A stretch of DNA of 64,000 nucleotides. Origin: Poecilobothrus nobilitatus. Its lineage: Eukaryota > Arthropoda > Insecta > Diptera > Dolichopodidae. The stretch's first letter is position 1. The number at the start of each line of letters is the position of its first letter. Made by a program: the position numbers and the translations under genes. This document shows positions 21,088 to 33,640 of this stretch, in pieces. Under the pieces are notes generated by a model that had not been told where the DNA came from, did not search any database, and worked only from the letters and a program-made list of their open reading frames with translations. Where the stretch lies: contig OX352772.1 in the NCBI GenBank assembly GCA_947095535.1, positions 97,212,934 through 97,276,933 of the forward strand, in the 5' to 3' direction.

Positions 21088-22100
21088 TATCCGTAAGATA
21101 AGAATTGGTTATTTTAAAAACGCTCCTCCATTTGTAACACCTCGAAATTAGCAAGCGACATATACCTTCAAAGGTGTGGATGGGTTCAGAATTAATTAAG
21201 CTTTGTCCGTCGAACCGTCCGTCAGCACGTTAACTAAAAAACTAAGAAAGCGTGTTGAAATTAACACAAAATATTTTTGGATCAATTGGTATGTTCCCTA
21301 TTTTTTTGATTGTGACCCGACGAAAACTTTGGGCTCTCGAACAACTAACTTTTTCATCTCCACATTTTTCAAACAAAATTTTATTTTTTCATACAAAATT
21401 TTTGAGTAAAAACAAATATGAGTTTTTTCCGTTTTTTCTTTTTTTGTTTTTTTTTGTGCTTTGGCATCTATCAATTAATAATAAAATTTAAATTTGTTGA
21501 AGATGATTTGATGAGGAATAGAAAAAAATTTAAGTAAATAAAAAATATGCTAAAAAATTTATTTATATTATGATATTGGTGTATGTTATTAATACCTATT
21601 GTATTATGTACATATATCTACATATATTATTATATTATTGTGTCATGTGTATGAAATTTGTATAGTGTAGATACAAATATAGCTACGAATATGATAGTAC
21701 GTATTTTATGTACTTATAAAAAATAAATGAATGAAATATTTAAAAAAAATTTCGATGTATGGCGATACGTACATATTACATAATAATATGTACGTATATT
21801 ATAATAATATATAGTATGAATGAATTATATAAAAATTTGTTGCATTGTACTAAAGTATAAATTACAAGTTTACCGCTTAGTATTAAATGGTTTTGTAGTA
21901 AAGTTGGTAGAGTTTTGGATAGGTGATATTTTCGAGTTTTTGTTGGGAGAGACTAACTTTTTGTTTGATTGTGTATGAATATTTCTATTATGTTAGATTA
22001 ATGTTAAATAATATGTTTAATAAACTTATTTATAAAGGGTAAAGGGTTCGTACGGGTATTTACGAATTGGCAAGGGCAACTGTATTTTTCCTCGTTTTTT
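21088..22100. repeat. Dispersed repeat family R, copies 2 and 3 (second at 25491-26503)
   Basis: It shares with 4350-5900 the TTTGTAACACCTCGAAAT block near its left end, the TACCGCTTAGTATTAAATGG block and the right end GGTTCGTACGGGTATTTACG...GGGCAACTGTATT. It also contains GTCCGTCGAACCGTCCGTC and the adjacent ACTAAAAAACTAAGAAAGC, which recur in the 50 kb and 55 kb copies. The second copy is the tandem-duplicate image. The ORFs across it are incidental. Confidence 0.6.
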
Positions 22101-22229
22101 TTTATTGTTGATAAAATTAAATTTTTTTTTATTTTTATTGAACTTTAATTATTAAATTTTAATTTATTTATTTGAACCTATTTCAATTTTTTAAATTTAC
22201 AAACCACAGAATCACAGATTTACAAACAG

Positions 22230-22891
22230 ATTGCTTTTGTTTACAAACGTGCGGTAGAACTACACGTCAAATGATCAAACAATAGTTCATTTCATTCATT
22301 CAGTTTTGTTGCGTTATATTATATTGTTATTTATTTATTAATTTTAATTTATTTATTAAAATTAATTTATTAATTTTCTGCTTCATTTTGCTATGTTTTC
22401 ATTAATCATTATTTCATAATCGTGTTTTCATTACCTCTAGTTGACTGTGTGTTTTAACTACTTTCAATAAGGAACTAAAAACTATTGCAAGTATTTTGCA
22501 AACTTTCGGTTATCTGTGGTGATACTAATACTTATTATTAATATTAATATTGATTTTTTTTAATATTAAATGATTGATAATTAAGTTCCAATTATGGACT
22601 ATTGTTTATTGCACTCAATATTGAAATTGAATTAACTTTGATCAATTTTTTATTTAGTCTTCGATTGTCAAAACTAGGAAACTGGCTCCACTACTCCAAC
22701 GATAATTCTCTCAGTCAAATCTTAATTGGAAAACAAGTTGAGCTTTTCGCTTTCCAAAATTCCACTAGAACTCCTCACCGTGAAAACCAGGTTGGTCATC
22801 ATGGCTGGACTTGTTTCTGAATACACACCCTAAGAAATATAAGGTTTCAATTAGCTTGAGCTCAGATCAGTTAAATGCCTACTCCAAAAAT
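22230..22891 (+). mobile_element. Family-3 LINE, 5' region (truncated by the duplication)
   Basis: Bases 22465-22670 (GGTTATCTGTGGTGAT...TATTGCACTCAATATTGAAA) match the reverse complement of 42660-42890, which lies directly upstream of a LINE endonuclease, so this is the 5' untranslated region of the same family. A short frame (22602-22820) follows but has no recognised domain. The segment ends at the duplication breakpoint. Confidence 0.65.
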
Positions 22892-25800
22892 ACGAAGTAC
22901 ACCCGATAATAATGTTCGTAAAATAATATTTTTCTATTTTCTAGCATTCTTTTTCTTTTGTTTTATTCAGTTCATATAAAAATTAAAAAAATGACTTCGC
23001 TTCTTGATTTTTTAGTTTTGTGCGCTTAAGCGCTTTAATCGAAGTGGGTGTGTATTTTTCAGTTTCAGTAGAGTTTTTTTAAAACTCAATTTTTAGCATG
23101 CATGAGCAAAAAATTTAATCATTTTTTAAAAATGATATTCACAGTTAATAGAAAGTATTCCAAATTTTATAAAAATAATATAATTTTTTAATAAGTTAAA
23201 TAAGTTAAAATTCTATTTTTTCATACTAAATTGCCAAAATTTGGATTTTATTTTTTAAAACTCGTTGTACACTATTGCCTGTATATAACCAGCTGTGACT
23301 GAACTTGTTTATTCCAAATCATACTTAAGACTAAATTTTACAAAATTTTGTTAATTATAGAGTATTTTTTGAGGGTATTTTGAATAAGATCTGGTATTTC
23401 ATGTCTACTAAAAATAGATTTGATTATTAACCATACATTCTGCAGTTTAGATTTCAAGGCGAGTGACTTCTGGATAATGGCAAAAAAAATCCCTCATAAT
23501 CAGCTAACAACTTGAATTGTGAAAAAATAAATCTACACCTTCAGTATGTCAAAGACGTTCCGCGATCTCTGTTTCTATATTAAATTCATGACGAGGTCTA
23601 AGTTGCTAACCATACTGATTGCATCCTTCTTGCTTTACGCTTAACTATGTGTAAGTGCCCCGCATGCATTTTTTCTAAGATTTTTTGGATAAGTAAATCG
23701 TTATTTAATGAAAGACTGTATCTGTAATTGTAGAATGGACGTATTTCAAAATCGATATTGAACAATTTGGTCAACCTTCTAGACAATATTTTTGAGCTTT
23801 CTTCAAGATACTTTCATTCTGCTGAGTCTGCTGTATTATTTTTAATTTAGATTGACCAACTGGAAGATCGGGCATGACATTATTCAGAGACAAGCACACA
23901 TTTTCTTCCATTTTGTTTTCTCTAACTTCTTGAACTGAATACTTTTCTCTAACGGATACCTTCAACCGTGTGACGTGACAATACATCTGCAACTACCCAG
24001 AACTTACCAGCAATATAGTAAATTTCAAAGCATTGTTTCATCATTTCCATTCTAAATTCTTATAGAAGTGGTGTTAAATCGTCCAAATTTTTTGTAATGA
24101 AGACGACTAACGACTTATGATCGGTTTCTAAGCTGAAATTAATACTAGTTAGAAATACTGCATATTCCTCACAGCATGCCCAGGTTACCGCCAAAGCCTT
24201 CTTTTCGATTTGAGCATAACCCTTTTCCACTTCTGAGAGTGTCCGAGATGCATAGGCCACGTGACGGAGATTATCATTCTCATCGCCTTGGAGTAAAACT
24301 GATCCGAAACGATATGTTGATGAATTTAATTAGATTATTGTTTTATGATTGGGGTTGTATAACTTAAATACGGGTGCCCCAACGAGCATTTGTTTTAATT
24401 CGTTCAAAGCTTCGTCTTGAATTTCATGCCATATAACGTTATCTGCGTTATTCTATAGGAGCTCATTTAATGGTTTGCTCAAATCTGAAAAAAGCGGTAA
24501 AAAATTGCCTAAAAACTTAACCATGGCTGGGAATCTCTTCAGTTCTGTAATGTTTGCAGGTTTTAGGTATTTTCGGACACCTAACATTTTTGATTCCCAG
24601 ACATGAATTCCAATTTTATCAATACGATGTACCAAACATTCCAATAAGGAAACACCGACTTCACATTTGTCTTTATTTAAGGTAACACCATTTAATTTTA
24701 GTTAATAAGATGCGAACATTAGAATATCGTCGGTTTGACAGAACACTAATTTTTTATCACCAAGAATGTTTTGTATTTGCTTTTGATATATTTTTGTAAC
24801 TGAAGAGATTCCAAAAGGCTTCTTAAAAAATAATACCTACCGAAAGGTGTCAGGAAAGTAGTTGATATTTGTGAGCCTGTTAAAAATCTAAATTTGCGTC
24901 TAGTTTAGAAAATATTTTAGCTCAGCCGGTAGTTTATAAAATATTTCAGCAATCGGCGTTGGTTAGATCTCTCTCTCTCTACCGTTAACATTTAGTTTTG
25001 TAAGACCAACGCAAAGTCTAGTTTGGCTTTCTTTTAATGGCACTCGTACACAATGTGCAGTATAAATTTGATAGGGTTTCAGATCCGGTTTTAATTTAAT
25101 TTCGTACTCAAAATGTTTTAAGCAACCTAATTTGTTAAATAGTTCTGGAAATACTTTTTGAATGTTTACCTTTGATTTTAATAATTTTTTTTCTATAATA
25201 TTTTCATTTATATTATTTTAACAGTTCACTTTTTGTTATTAACTTTAACTCAAAACTTGAATTCAAGCTGAGTAGTGAGATTTTTAAATTTTCAATAACA
25301 TACATGTGCTTTTTTCATTTATAACTTATAAATAACTTTATATAGTTTTTAATATTACTATATTAATAAACCTAATTTTTTTTCTTGTTAACAAAAATGT
25401 ATAAATTTAGTAGGTATAACTTTATTATTTATACACAATTTGTGAAAATTTATTTTTCCTTATAATTTAACAAAGCATAATTAACTTTTATATCCGTAAG
25501 ATAAGAATTGGTTATTTTAAAAACGCTCCTCCATTTGTAACACCTCGAAATTAGCAAGCGACATATACCTTCAAAGGTGTGGATGGGTTCAGAATTAATT
25601 AAGCTTTGTCCGTCGAACCGTCCGTCAGCACGTTAACTAAAAAACTAAGAAAGCGTGTTGAAATTAACACAAAATATTTTTGGATCAATTGGTATGTTCC
25701 CTATTTTTTTGATTGTGACCCGACGAAAACTTTGGGCTCTCGAACAACTAACTTTTTCATCTCCACATTTTTCAAACAAAATTTTATTTTTTCATACAAA

Positions 25801-27295
25801 ATTTTTGAGTAAAAACAAATATGAGTTTTTTCCGTTTTTTCTTTTTTTGTTTTTTTTTGTGCTTTGGCATCTATCAATTAATAATAAAATTTAAATTTGT
25901 TGAAGATGATTTGATGAGGAATAGAAAAAAATTTAAGTAAATAAAAAATATGCTAAAAAATTTATTTATATTATGATATTGGTGTATGTTATTAATACCT
26001 ATTGTATTATGTACATATATCTACATATATTATTATATTATTGTGTCATGTGTATGAAATTTGTATAGTGTAGATACAAATATAGCTACGAATATGATAG
26101 TACGTATTTTATGTACTTATAAAAAATAAATGAATGAAATATTTAAAAAAAATTTCGATGTATGGCGATACGTACATATTACATAATAATATGTACGTAT
26201 ATTATAATAATATATAGTATGAATGAATTATATAAAAATTTGTTGCATTGTACTAAAGTATAAATTACAAGTTTACCGCTTAGTATTAAATGGTTTTGTA
26301 GTAAAGTTGGTAGAGTTTTGGATAGGTGATATTTTCGAGTTTTTGTTGGGAGAGACTAACTTTTTGTTTGATTGTGTATGAATATTTCTATTATGTTAGA
26401 TTAATGTTAAATAATATGTTTAATAAACTTATTTATAAAGGGTAAAGGGTTCGTACGGGTATTTACGAATTGGCAAGGGCAACTGTATTTTTCCTCGTTT
26501 TTTTTTATTGTTGATAAAATTAAATTTTTTTTTATTTTTATTGAACTTTAATTATTAAATTTTAATTTATTTATTTGAACCTATTTCAATTTTTTAAATT
26601 TACAAACCACAGAATCACAGATTTACAAACAGATTGCTTTTGTTTACAAACGTGCGGTAGAACTACACGTCAAATGATCAAACAATAGTTCATTTCATTC
26701 ATTCAGTTTTGTTGCGTTATATTATATTGTTATTTATTTATTAATTTTAATTTATTTATTAAAATTAATTTATTAATTTTCTGCTTCATTTTGCTATGTT
26801 TTCATTAATCATTATTTCATAATCGTGTTTTCATTACCTCTAGTTGACTGTGTGTTTTAACTACTTTCAATAAGGAACTAAAAACTATTGCAAGTATTTT
26901 GCAAACTTTCGGTTATCTGTGGTGATACTAATACTTATTATTAATATTAATATTGATTTTTTTTAATATTAAATGATTGATAATTAAGTTCCAATTATGG
27001 ACTATTGTTTATTGCACTCAATATTGAAATTGAATTAACTTTGATCAATTTTTTATTTAGTCTTCGATTGTCAAAACTAGGAAACTGGCTCCACTACTCC
27101 AACGATAATTCTCTCAGTCAAATCTTAATTGGAAAACAAGTTGAGCTTTTCGCTTTCCAAAATTCCACTAGAACTCCTCACCGTGAAAACCAGGTTGGTC
27201 ATCATGGCTGGACTTGTTTCTGAATACACACCCTAAGAAATATAAGGTTTCAATTAGCTTGAGCTCAGATCAGTTAAATGCCTACTCCAAAAATA
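22892..27295. repeat. 4,403-bp tandem duplication, copy 2
   Basis: Identity with copy 1 extends through 27295 (the base equivalent to 22892) and ends at 27296, where the family-3 LINE sequence diverges into its RT. Seven open frames have identical translations in both copies and I saw no substitution in the stretches compared. Confidence 0.95.
23363..25233 (-). pseudogene. Second Ty3/gypsy pol fragment (copy 2)
   Basis: Exact repeat of 18960-20830 at +4,403 with the same stops, frameshifts and QTDD motif, showing that decay preceded the duplication. RNase H lies at 24060-24260 and the integrase finger at 23598-23786. Confidence 0.8.
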
Positions 27296-27465
27296 ATAGT
27301 ATGGCGTTATAGCTTTACTTTTCAAAAAAATCAGCTAGTTCAGATGGCATTACTGCCACCGTTCTTAAAATACATTTGCAACAATTGCAAAACCATTCAG
27401 CAATATCTTTCATTTATCCCTTTCTCGGATAGGTATCCTACCCAGTGGAAAACAGATAAATGATT
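26633..27465 (+). mobile_element. Family-3 LINE, 5' region joined to RT fragment
   Basis: The same 5' region as at 22230, followed after 27295 by about 170 bp in which one frame reads KKSASSDGITATVLK and the neighbouring frame ends in a PTQWK-like block. This is the start of the RT domain, as in the family-3 element at 34.3 kb. The endonuclease and most of RT are missing, so this copy has a large internal deletion. Confidence 0.6.
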
Positions 27466-28420
27466 TTTTATAACTTATTTAAAAATTATTTTTTATAACT
27501 TATTTAAAAATTATTTTTTATAACTTATACTTAATTTTTGATTGAACTGTGAATATACGTCTTTGTTTGAGGAGTCTTTTAACTGTTTTAGCAAACACTT
27601 CAGTTCTTGGTTGAGTTAATGTATTTTATAAAATGTGGTATTAATTTCTAAATTTAATGTGGAGATTGTCTTTTTTCTAATATATTTTCTGCTTCAAGTT
27701 TGCAAAGATGTTCTTCTAGTTGTAATGAGTAGTGGTGTTCGATATTATTACTAATATAAGAAGGAAATATCTGCTTCACCTTACACTTAAGTAAAACTAC
27801 TTTTCTGTTGTTATACGACGACAGTAATCCTTAAAATACGTTTCACAATTCTAACAACTTGATTCCTATGCAACTGCTGAATTATTTTGAAGAAATCAAG
27901 TTCATTTTAAGTGTCTATTATTTTATTTTGTGTCCCTGTATGATATACTTTCAATTTTATTTCGTTGGACTAGGACAGAGTTATTAAAAAATTAAAACAA
28001 ATTTACCAACGTATCTAAAAGGTTTATCAACGCTAAATAATGATTAATTACCTTATGATAAAAAAATTTAATATTTTATAATTATTACTCTCATATCTAA
28101 AAAACAACAATCAATATAGAAAAAACAAACATCACACATATTAGTTTTACATTAATTCGTCATATTAAATATTTTTTTTCCTTTGGACAAGGATGGTAAG
28201 AATAATCGAAATATACTATGCGCAACCCAGTCATGTGAGGTACACGAGTCCAGACAACACAGTCACAAAACACACCAGTCCCGCTTGAAGATAGAGAATT
28301 AGTCTGAAAGACAAACCATTAATTTTTCTTTAACTCTTATAGGTCTACTGGAATTGCAGATTTCCGTAAAGGTAATCTGCGTTTATCGCTAAGTCTAGTT
28401 ATTTCGTTCGTTTAATAAGT
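27466..28420. other. Unassigned AT-rich region
   Basis: Three direct copies of a ~30-bp TTTTTTATAACTTATTTAAA unit lie at about 27463-27530. The minus strand at 27600-27900 gives broken low-complexity frames that I do not recognise. A more GC-balanced block at 28195-28320 (with ACACGAGTCCAGACAACACA) has no pairable partner; it could be part of an LTR, but no second copy is present. Confidence 0.5.
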
Positions 28421-28605
28421 CTTCTATTGGCTTTTTCAAAATATAGGAGTTTTGATGCTTCTAAATGTATGTGCCTTTCTAATCGGATCTTATGTTTTGG
28501 TGCATATTTTTTTATTTGCTCTTTACTACTCTTTCTACTGTGAGCGATATTTCTACTATTGGCTTTTTCAAAATATAGGAGTCTTGATGCTTCTAAATTT
28601 ATATT
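28421..28605. repeat. Two-copy 132-bp direct repeat
   Basis: CTATTGGCTTTTTCAAAATA followed by TAGGAG and TTGATGCTTCTAAAT occurs at about 28424 and again at about 28556. The open frames across it on both strands are explained by this repeat. Confidence 0.75.
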
Positions 28606-29300
28606 TAGTGATCTTACTAGATTCAAAAACTCTAGGGGTTCTTAATTTTAACTCACGTTCTTTAGTTTATTTTAGATTTATTTTTAAATTTTTTCTCTCT
28701 TTTGTAATTCTTTTGCAACCAAGCAATCCTATAGTTTGCAGGATAAGATAGAAGGAAGTTACCACATTTTGAAGTCACATTTTTTCTTTGTCACACTTTA
28801 ATGATAAATGTGAACCAGCGCATTTTACACATTGAGCATAAAATACAAAAATTATTTAAGAATATTTTTAGAAAATAATATATTTTTTTAAACAATAATA
28901 TTGCACGGCAAAAACAATTTTAATTATGATAAAGCTAGACTTCTTCTAAAATTAAATATAAAAATATTTTTACTATTTAAAACAGTGTACGAACAAAATT
29001 TTTTTATTTTGGGTATAACCAATAGTCTTGTAGTAAATAACCCAGTAGAAAATCGGAGAGTTGGTGTTGTAAATAAAAATTTCTATAACTACTCTTTGGT
29101 AACCAGTTTTAGAACTGATATAATTTTTACAGAAGGTTTTATGGGTTATGGGTTGGTTGAAATAATATTAATAATATTTTTTTTTTTTAATTATATTATT
29201 TATTACAATCTATCTTACTAACAAATATAACAAAAATGTATATTAAAGATATACAGCAATTTTGATGAACTTGAAGTACTTGTAGACGGCTTGTGAAGCA
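28606..29300. other. Unassigned AT-rich region
   Basis: No recognised gene. An open frame at 28901-29221 (+) has no domain I recognise and ends in a poly-Ile/Phe stretch from an AT-rich tract; a T-run at 29176-29189 may be the degraded A-tail of the adjacent minus-strand jockey LINE. Confidence 0.45.
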
Positions 29301-29308
29301 TGGTCTCC

Positions 29309-29361
29309 AGTGAGCCATGGCTCTCGTATTATAGTGGCAGTGAGCCATGGCTCTCGGTTTC
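29309..29361. repeat. 30-bp direct repeat with a 12-bp palindrome
   Basis: CAGTGAGCCATGGCTCTCG occurs twice 30 bp apart; each carries the perfect palindrome GAGCCATGGCTC (29312-29323 and 29342-29353). It lies just beyond the end of the jockey ORF2. Confidence 0.85.
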
Positions 29362-29379
29362 TGACACGATTAGTTTAGT

Positions 29380-31490
29380 TTTAGTTAGAAGTTGTCAATC
29401 GACTTACAAGATCAAGTGGCTTGTGACGTTTTAGGCGCCTAGTAGGAATTTCATGTAACAAACTTATTGCTAATTGGTTAGGATGTTGGCTAATTGTATT
29501 TTGATAGTTTTTGCTGAATGCTGCTACAGTTTCCTTCACGGTTTTTTTGTTAAGGTCCTTTCTTATGGTGCTATTTGTTATGGTGCGTTGACAATCGCTC
29601 GTGGGACTTTTGATTGGAATCTTTTGAGTATTTCAATGTTCGAATTAAATGTTACCACCACACAGTACTACACCATTTGTCCAAATAGGCATGAAAATGG
29701 ATTTATACAAAATAATTTTACTTTTCAGAGATAGTTGTGAGCTTCGACTAATAAGCCAGTAAATTTTATTAAATTGAAGTCTTAATTGCTTGATTTTAAG
29801 AGTTATACGTTTTTTTCATGTAAACCTACGATATACGTGAAGACCTAAGTATTTTACGGAGTCTTCTTGAGGCAAAGTTATATTATTGATCGTAACAGGT
29901 GTCACGTCTAGTGGTAAAAGTAACATGAACACATTACATCGTTTACTTTTATTCGTCAAGTTTTTAGCCAATTTTCTATGTTTTTGAGTTCTATTTGCAG
30001 CTGTTTTGGGGCTAATTTCGCATCTACATTTGATGATAATATGACCTTATCATCGGCAAACGTCAATATCATTGTATCGCTACTGGTTGGTAAATCTGCA
30101 GTGTAATGTAGAGACAGCAGTGGACCAAGAATACTCCCTTGAGGTACACCCGATTTTATGTTTCTTATTGATGCACTTTCTTCACCTTGTTTAATAAAGA
30201 ACTTTCTATTGGTAATATATGAGCTCCAAATTAAGTAGAAGTGATAAGGCAGATGTTTATTTAGTTTATGTAGCAGGCCTTCATGCTATATCTTGTCAAA
30301 GACCTGAGTTATATCCAAAAATGCAGCAGAGCAAAAACTTTTTCCTTCGAAATCATTCTTAATTTTATTGACTATCCGATTTATTTGCTCAATGGTTGCA
30401 TGTTTTTGCCTAAAACTAAATTGGTGGTTTGGTATAAGTTTTTTTGTAGACAGCACTGGGTTCAATCTCCTTTTGAATAGTTTTTCAAAAAGCTTTGACA
30501 AGGTTGGCAATAAACTAACCGGTCTGTGTGATTCGGCTTTTGTGATATTTTTACCCGGTTTTGGGATTAGCATAATTTGAGCAATTTTCCATTGCTCTGG
30601 ATATAATTGTGAAATAGCGTTGAATAGAAAGGTGATATATTTTGTGCCTTTCCATGACAGTTTTTTTAATATTTTTCCAGTGATTTTATCACATCCAAAT
30701 TTCCTTTAGTTTAAATCCTTATTTATTGCTACTTCGACCTTATGTATGTTGAACTTTTTTATGGGAACATCCATTTTTAACGGTGAGTTGAGAAACCCTA
30801 ATGTTTCTTCATTTTACTCGTATGCAATTTCAGATGAATATGGATGAAAAGATTTTTCATGGTGACTTGCAAATGTTTGAGATTTTTCACTATCTGATCT
30901 TGCCCATTTACCATTGTTAATTTGAATTGGCGTTATATGTTGTTGGGGACGATCTAACTTGCAAGTAACCTTCAATAAGGTCTGAATAAGGTTTGAAGTC
31001 TGATGCTTCAGTTTGTGTTAAATTTTGCAAATTTCTTGAATCGCAGAATTTTTTATTTTATTATTTTATTTTATTATTTTAAAGTCTGAATAAGGTCTGA
31101 AGTCTGATGCTTCAGTTGGTGTTAAATTTTGCAAATATTCTTGAATCGCAGAATTTTTTATTTTATTGAGCATATTTCTAATTTCTTATACCGCTTTATT
31201 CAACTTTTGTTTATCATAAGGTGCTCTTGTTCTTTGCCAAACTTTGGGAAGCCTACGTTTTTCTTCAATTTTTATATTAATAGCCCCAGAACATATTTTT
31301 TTTTGCAGATCAGTTGGTCAGTAAGTTGGTTGACCTGTCGATACATATTGAAGTTTGTATTCTTCCATAGCCATTAAAAGTTGTCTACCTTTATATGTAA
31401 TCAACTGAGAACCCCAGTGCGTATGCTGGGCATTGTAGTCTCCACCTGCTATAAATCTTTGCCCAAGCGTTTTATAAAATTGTATGTTTA
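29380..31490 (-). mobile_element. Jockey-like LINE 1, ORF2 remnant
   Basis: On the minus strand, from about 31490: the end of the endonuclease, with QLITYKGRQLLMAMEEY and QPTY followed by PTDLQKK, the block after GDYNAKH...WGSR in jockey. Then the linker, RT in 30286-30573 (LIPKPGKNITKAESHRPVSLLP, LDITQVFDKI), GVPQGSILGPLLSL, the catalytic FADD at 30049-30060, and a C-terminal region ending near 29390 in RLKRHKPLDLV. 5'-truncated inside the endonuclease. One ~110-bp segment is duplicated (about 30985-31165). Stops and frameshifts throughout. Confidence 0.85.
30985..31165. repeat. Internal direct repeat within jockey-like LINE 1
   Basis: GTCTGAATAAGGT, GAAGTCTGATGCTTCAGTT and GTGTTAAATTTTGCAAAT occur in the same order at about 30984-31052 and 31084-31160, separated by a TTTTATTATTTTATTTTATT tract. 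It disrupts the LINE linker coding. Confidence 0.85.
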
Positions 31491-31659
31491 TTAATAATAT
31501 ATATATATAAATTATTAATAAAGATACAATATATAATATGCAAAGATTTCTTGGTATTACATTTTTCTCGATATAGTTTTGTATTTAAGTAAAATAGATT
31601 TATTATGCAGATTTAAATGTATGAGAGTATCTGTTTTATAATTTATATGGTTTGCATTA
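31491..31659. other. AT-rich spacer between jockey remnants
   Basis: ATATATATATAAATTATTAA-type low complexity near 31498-31550; nothing coding. Confidence 0.5.
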
Positions 31660-32592
31660 AGCTAAATGTGAAGCATTTGACTTCTGTTCCTTGCCCATAA
31701 TAACTTTATGGACTTTACTTTAGTGTATCTTAGCGTTGCGATGCTTTTCAAATTTTGCAAACTACTTTTTTTGATAATTCAGGTATGTATTCTGAATTTA
31801 AAAAATTTCTTTTACTGATCTCTAGGCTAATTGTGGTTTTATTATTATTAATCTTTATTGTTGGTATATAATTTAATTAGTATATATATTAGTTTACTGT
31901 TCTGCCTGATGCCATGTATTTTTAATACCAGTCCGATTATTTCAAATTCACGTCTAAAGTAATACACACATTGCTTTATTTCTGTAAGAGATAGTGATAT
32001 GGTTTATTTTGCCTGGAATCAGAATATTTATTTTTTTATTGGTAAAGTTGGCATGCATAGATTTACATTAAATTAGTTTGATTTGCATTTTTTTGTTCAG
32101 TTGCTGTAAAATTACGCGCGCTTTTTATAATTTTTTCTTACGTCTTCGATGGTTATCAGCAAATGTAGCTGCAGTTGGATTTTTCATTTTAGGCAAAAGC
32201 GGAAGTGAATAGTAAATATAGAATGGTATCCAGAATACTACCATGCAAAACTAGCTTTGGTATTGCTTAGTGTTAGGTATTCTTCTTATTTAACTCTGAA
32301 GGTTCTATCTGATAAATATGAAACAATTGCATCAACAATTTCTTTCGGCAGGAATTATTGGTTTCAGCCTCTTTAGCAATAATTTCTTGAACAGGTTAGA
32401 TATTATTGGGAATAATGAGATCGGCCTATAGGAACTTACGTCTTTTTCAATTTTACCTGGTTTTTGGAACATAATTACTTCCACTATTTTACATATTCTA
32501 GGCAAATGTTTTAACCTTATAATCGTATTCATCAAAAATATTAGGTTGGTGACTGTTTTGTAGGGAGTTGCTTCAGAATTTAAAATAATAAT
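31660..32592 (-). pseudogene. Jockey-like LINE 2, RT part (3' side of the nest)
   Basis: In 32332-32535: LKHLPRICKIVEVIMFQKPG then SYRPISLFPIISNLFKKLLL, the RT start of jockey. Further along the minus strand a block ending in TAATFADN lies at the position of the FADD catalytic motif, with the second Asp changed to Asn. It continues degraded to about 31660. Upstream coding resumes only at 38227, on the far side of the inserted family-3 LINE. There the reading KAPRFDLIT should be followed by the segment that begins here (LNSEATPYK...), so the two halves are one element. Confidence 0.8.
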
Positions 32593-32989
32593 GTGATATT
32601 TAAGTATTAAAGTATTGATATTAATAATAACTTATTTTAAAGTGTTGTCAAGGTCGGGTTATTTAAATCGTACACTTTTACTTTTAATTTTGATTTTAAT
32701 TTTGAATAAATTTAAATTTTTTATTAATTTTAATTTTCACTTTAATCTTAATTTACATACTTTGATTTATTTTTATTCATATTTTTATCTTGGTTAATTT
32801 TAAAATATATTTTAAGTCTAATTTTGCTTTTAATCACAATTCCAACTGTGATTTCATTTTAATTTTGATTTTAATTTTAAACTTGATTTTAATGTTAATG
32901 TTATTTTGATATTTTGTTTTATATTAATTGTTTTCTAACAAAATTACCAATTTCATGTTAATTTCTGTAACATACGCGGGTTTTCGTAT

Positions 32990-33640
32990 TTTCATGCGAC
33001 CAATTGCCGTCTTAGTTCAATTAAACCAGCAATATTAGCCCTATGTGAAACACAAGTTAGTAGCCACAATGATAACTTTAATGTTACTGGCTACTCACTT
33101 ATTTCACACTTCGTAGCCAAAAGAGGTATCGCTGTCTATATAAAACATGACATCGCTTTCAACACACTTCCAAAATATAAAGGTTCTAGCCTAACCTTCC
33201 ACTATATTTGGGTTAAAATCCTCGTTAAAAAGCATGTCATACATTTATATTTCATATATCGCTCAACTCAAATGAACATGTAACTGCTATGAAAATTGAA
33301 AATTTATCGAACCAGATCAATGAAATTTTGAACGTATCTCCAGAAACTGAAATTCTTATTGCGGAAGATTTCAACATACATAACAGGGACCGGCTTCATT
33401 TTTCTAGCAACATCACCCCGAGTCAAAACTGAATTAGGAAACAAGTTAAACTATTCTCCACACTGTTTCACCTTTCTCAGCTGTGCCCAAGGCACACTTA
33501 GACCGTATTTGGTGCATTGTGACCCCGCATAAAAGCTTTTCTATCCCACTCGTTAAAAAAAATATGTGGTTTCAGTTGGTTGCCGCCTGGGTAATTCCGA
33601 CCATTGTTTGGTTAATCCAAGTTTCCGGATAATCCCAATT
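32990..33640 (+). pseudogene. Family-3 LINE endonuclease (APE type)
   Basis: Blocks ILALCETQVSSHNDNFNVTG and HFVAKRGIAVYIKHDI come early. Then LIAEDFNIHN at about 33355, where the catalytic GDFN motif reads EDFN (33364-33375). After several frame breaks comes GNSDHCLV near 33590, the S-D-H motif ending the domain. The APE-like nuclease nicks target DNA for LINE insertion. At least three frame breaks make it inactive. Confidence 0.75.

Larger units (their letters stand above)
18489..22891. repeat. 4,403-bp tandem duplication, copy 1
   Basis: All positions I compared match the sequence 4,403 bp further on. The left break is inside the MITE-like insertion: at 18488/22891 the bases differ (A versus T), and identity begins at 18489/22892. 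Contents: most of the insertion, the LTR remainder, a gypsy pol fragment, repeat family R and the 5' part of a family-3 LINE. Confidence 0.95.

Noticed and set aside
28195..28320. Solo LTR
   Set aside because: More GC-balanced than its surroundings, but no second copy, termini or target duplication could be identified.
28901..29221. 106-codon plus-strand gene
   Set aside because: No domain, AT-driven composition, poly-Phe/Ile end; cannot be supported as a gene.
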